Assembly: GCF_031877795.1 (NCBI RefSeq)
Contig: NC_133948.1
Location: forward strand, 9,036,948 to 9,100,947
Length of the DNA stretch: 64,000 nt
Origin: Strix aluco
Lineage: Eukaryota > Chordata > Aves > Strigiformes > Strigidae
Reading direction: 5' to 3'
Position numbers and translations under genes: made by a program. Positions 62,870-64,000 of the stretch are shown here, one piece after another. The notes under the pieces are model-generated. The model made no database searches, was not told the DNA's origin, and was given only the letters and a program-made list of their open reading frames with translations. How positions within the stretch are numbered: the first letter of the stretch is position 1; each line of letters begins with the position of its first letter.

Positions 62870-64000
62870 CTACAAAGTAAACAGAAATTAGCTATTATAC
62901 TGCAAATTATAAAAAGATAACCTTGCTTCTATGCTGAAGCTTAAAGACTGTAGTGTTCTCAAAAAATAAATAAAACAGGACTTCTAAACCAGATTTGTTT
63001 CAACGAATGGTTTACTACCAAAATTCTTATTGCAGTTGTTTCAAAGTTTTGCTTAGCTAATTCAGATTTTTAGGAAAGAAACAAGCATCAGGAAAATACT
63101 GACAAAGTCTAGAGTGCTAGCAATACCTGAAAGAAAGACTATTATGTAATTTTCTGCTCATTACCAATAAAGCATCGCTACTTTTTTTTTTTTTCCTCCT
63201 GTCTTAAGTAAGGCAAAATGCTTCTGCTAGAATAAAAGGAGAAAATAAGACTCAAACTGTTGCAGAAGCTGGAAGAAGCCTGATCAAAGACACTCCCAAA
63301 CCTGTAAATAAAGTATACTTAAAGTCAAGCTATTATTAAAGTCCAGGAGAAAGTATTATTGTTTACCATCAGGAAAAAACATCAGGTACAAAAAAAATAA
63401 CACTGGACCAGAGTGTACATTTTGATGAAGAGCTTCCAGCACTTGGGGTATGTTTAAAATTCTGGCCATGCTCAAATGGCATGACAAACATACCTTCTAA
63501 TTCAAAACCACATAACAGTTTTCAGATATTTTGTCCTGCCACAATGAAAATTTTTCTGGTAATAAAACTGGAGCCTGATCTTTACTTTTTGTGGATGCTA
63601 AAACAATTATTAGAATGCTACCAACCAACCACACATCACCATGTTTCACTGCTATTGAAGGCTTTTTCCATGCAAGAGTTTTCAAGGTAGGCAAAGAGGG
63701 GAAGGGGACAGGCAGAACTCAACACCACAACTCTAAGGCTTCCTGAGCAACCCAGTGACTGAAGCAACTTCTGTACAAAAACTATGATTTTTAACCATAC
63801 TTCCAGATATGTAAAAAGTTTCTCTCTTGCTCTTTAATTTCTGCATCATTTACCTTAAGAAATATCAGGAAATGAATGATCTTGACTACATTTCATATTA
63901 CCATAAGTAGAGCTACAAGTGCAGCACTTACACAGATTTTTTTAATTAACAGCTTGCCAGTAGCTGCTGGCTCCTGTTAAGTCACAGTTCAGCACTAAAA
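62870..64000 (-). other. TANGO2 upstream intron (5' side)
   Basis: Non-coding AT-rich sequence before the TANGO2 start-codon exon. No CpG island is seen, so the promoter and first exon are inferred to lie beyond the right edge. Confidence 0.55.

Overview
This is vertebrate nuclear DNA: genes are split by GT-AG introns, introns are AT-rich, one CpG-island promoter is present, and interspersed repeats are sparse. The three recognisable genes (TRMT2A, DGCR8, TANGO2) are the neighbours found in human 22q11.2. Compact introns, low repeat content and the protein sequences suggest a sauropsid, most likely a bird. That assignment is inference; no database was searched.

Layout. Positions 1-787 hold the last two coding exons of TRMT2A (+ strand), a tRNA m5U methyltransferase, followed by its poly(A) signals. 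DGCR8 runs convergently on the - strand: coding exons 6386-19049, 5' UTR to 19325, and a non-coding first exon in a CpG island at about 24.4-25.8 kb. The 13 coding exons could be joined in frame into 775 residues, against 773 in human. TANGO2, also on the - strand, has eight coding exons at 36650-62803, giving 276 residues as in human; its promoter lies beyond the right edge. About 8 kb between DGCR8 and TANGO2 (25.8-33.9 kb) contains no recognised gene, but holds an LTR-like remnant, a palindrome and two exon-like open frames.

Function. DGCR8 is the RNA-binding, heme-dependent partner of DROSHA in the Microprocessor. Its second exon carries two hairpins that correspond to human mir-3618 (5' UTR) and mir-1306 (coding). 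In mammals these let the Microprocessor cut the DGCR8 mRNA and so limit DGCR8 itself. Both hairpins are clearly present here; the mir-1306 arms match the human mature sequences as I recall them. The same 5' UTR holds eight upstream AUGs, one forming a tiny ORF inside the mir-3618 hairpin, and a second 3' splice site just before the start codon could bypass all of them. TANGO2 has been linked to heme trafficking, so two heme-connected genes sit next to each other in the same orientation.

No wholly new system is demonstrated. The strongest leads are the autoregulatory 5' end of DGCR8, the exon-like frame at 29498-29806 (-), and the isolated GC-rich islet at 2.02-2.21 kb.
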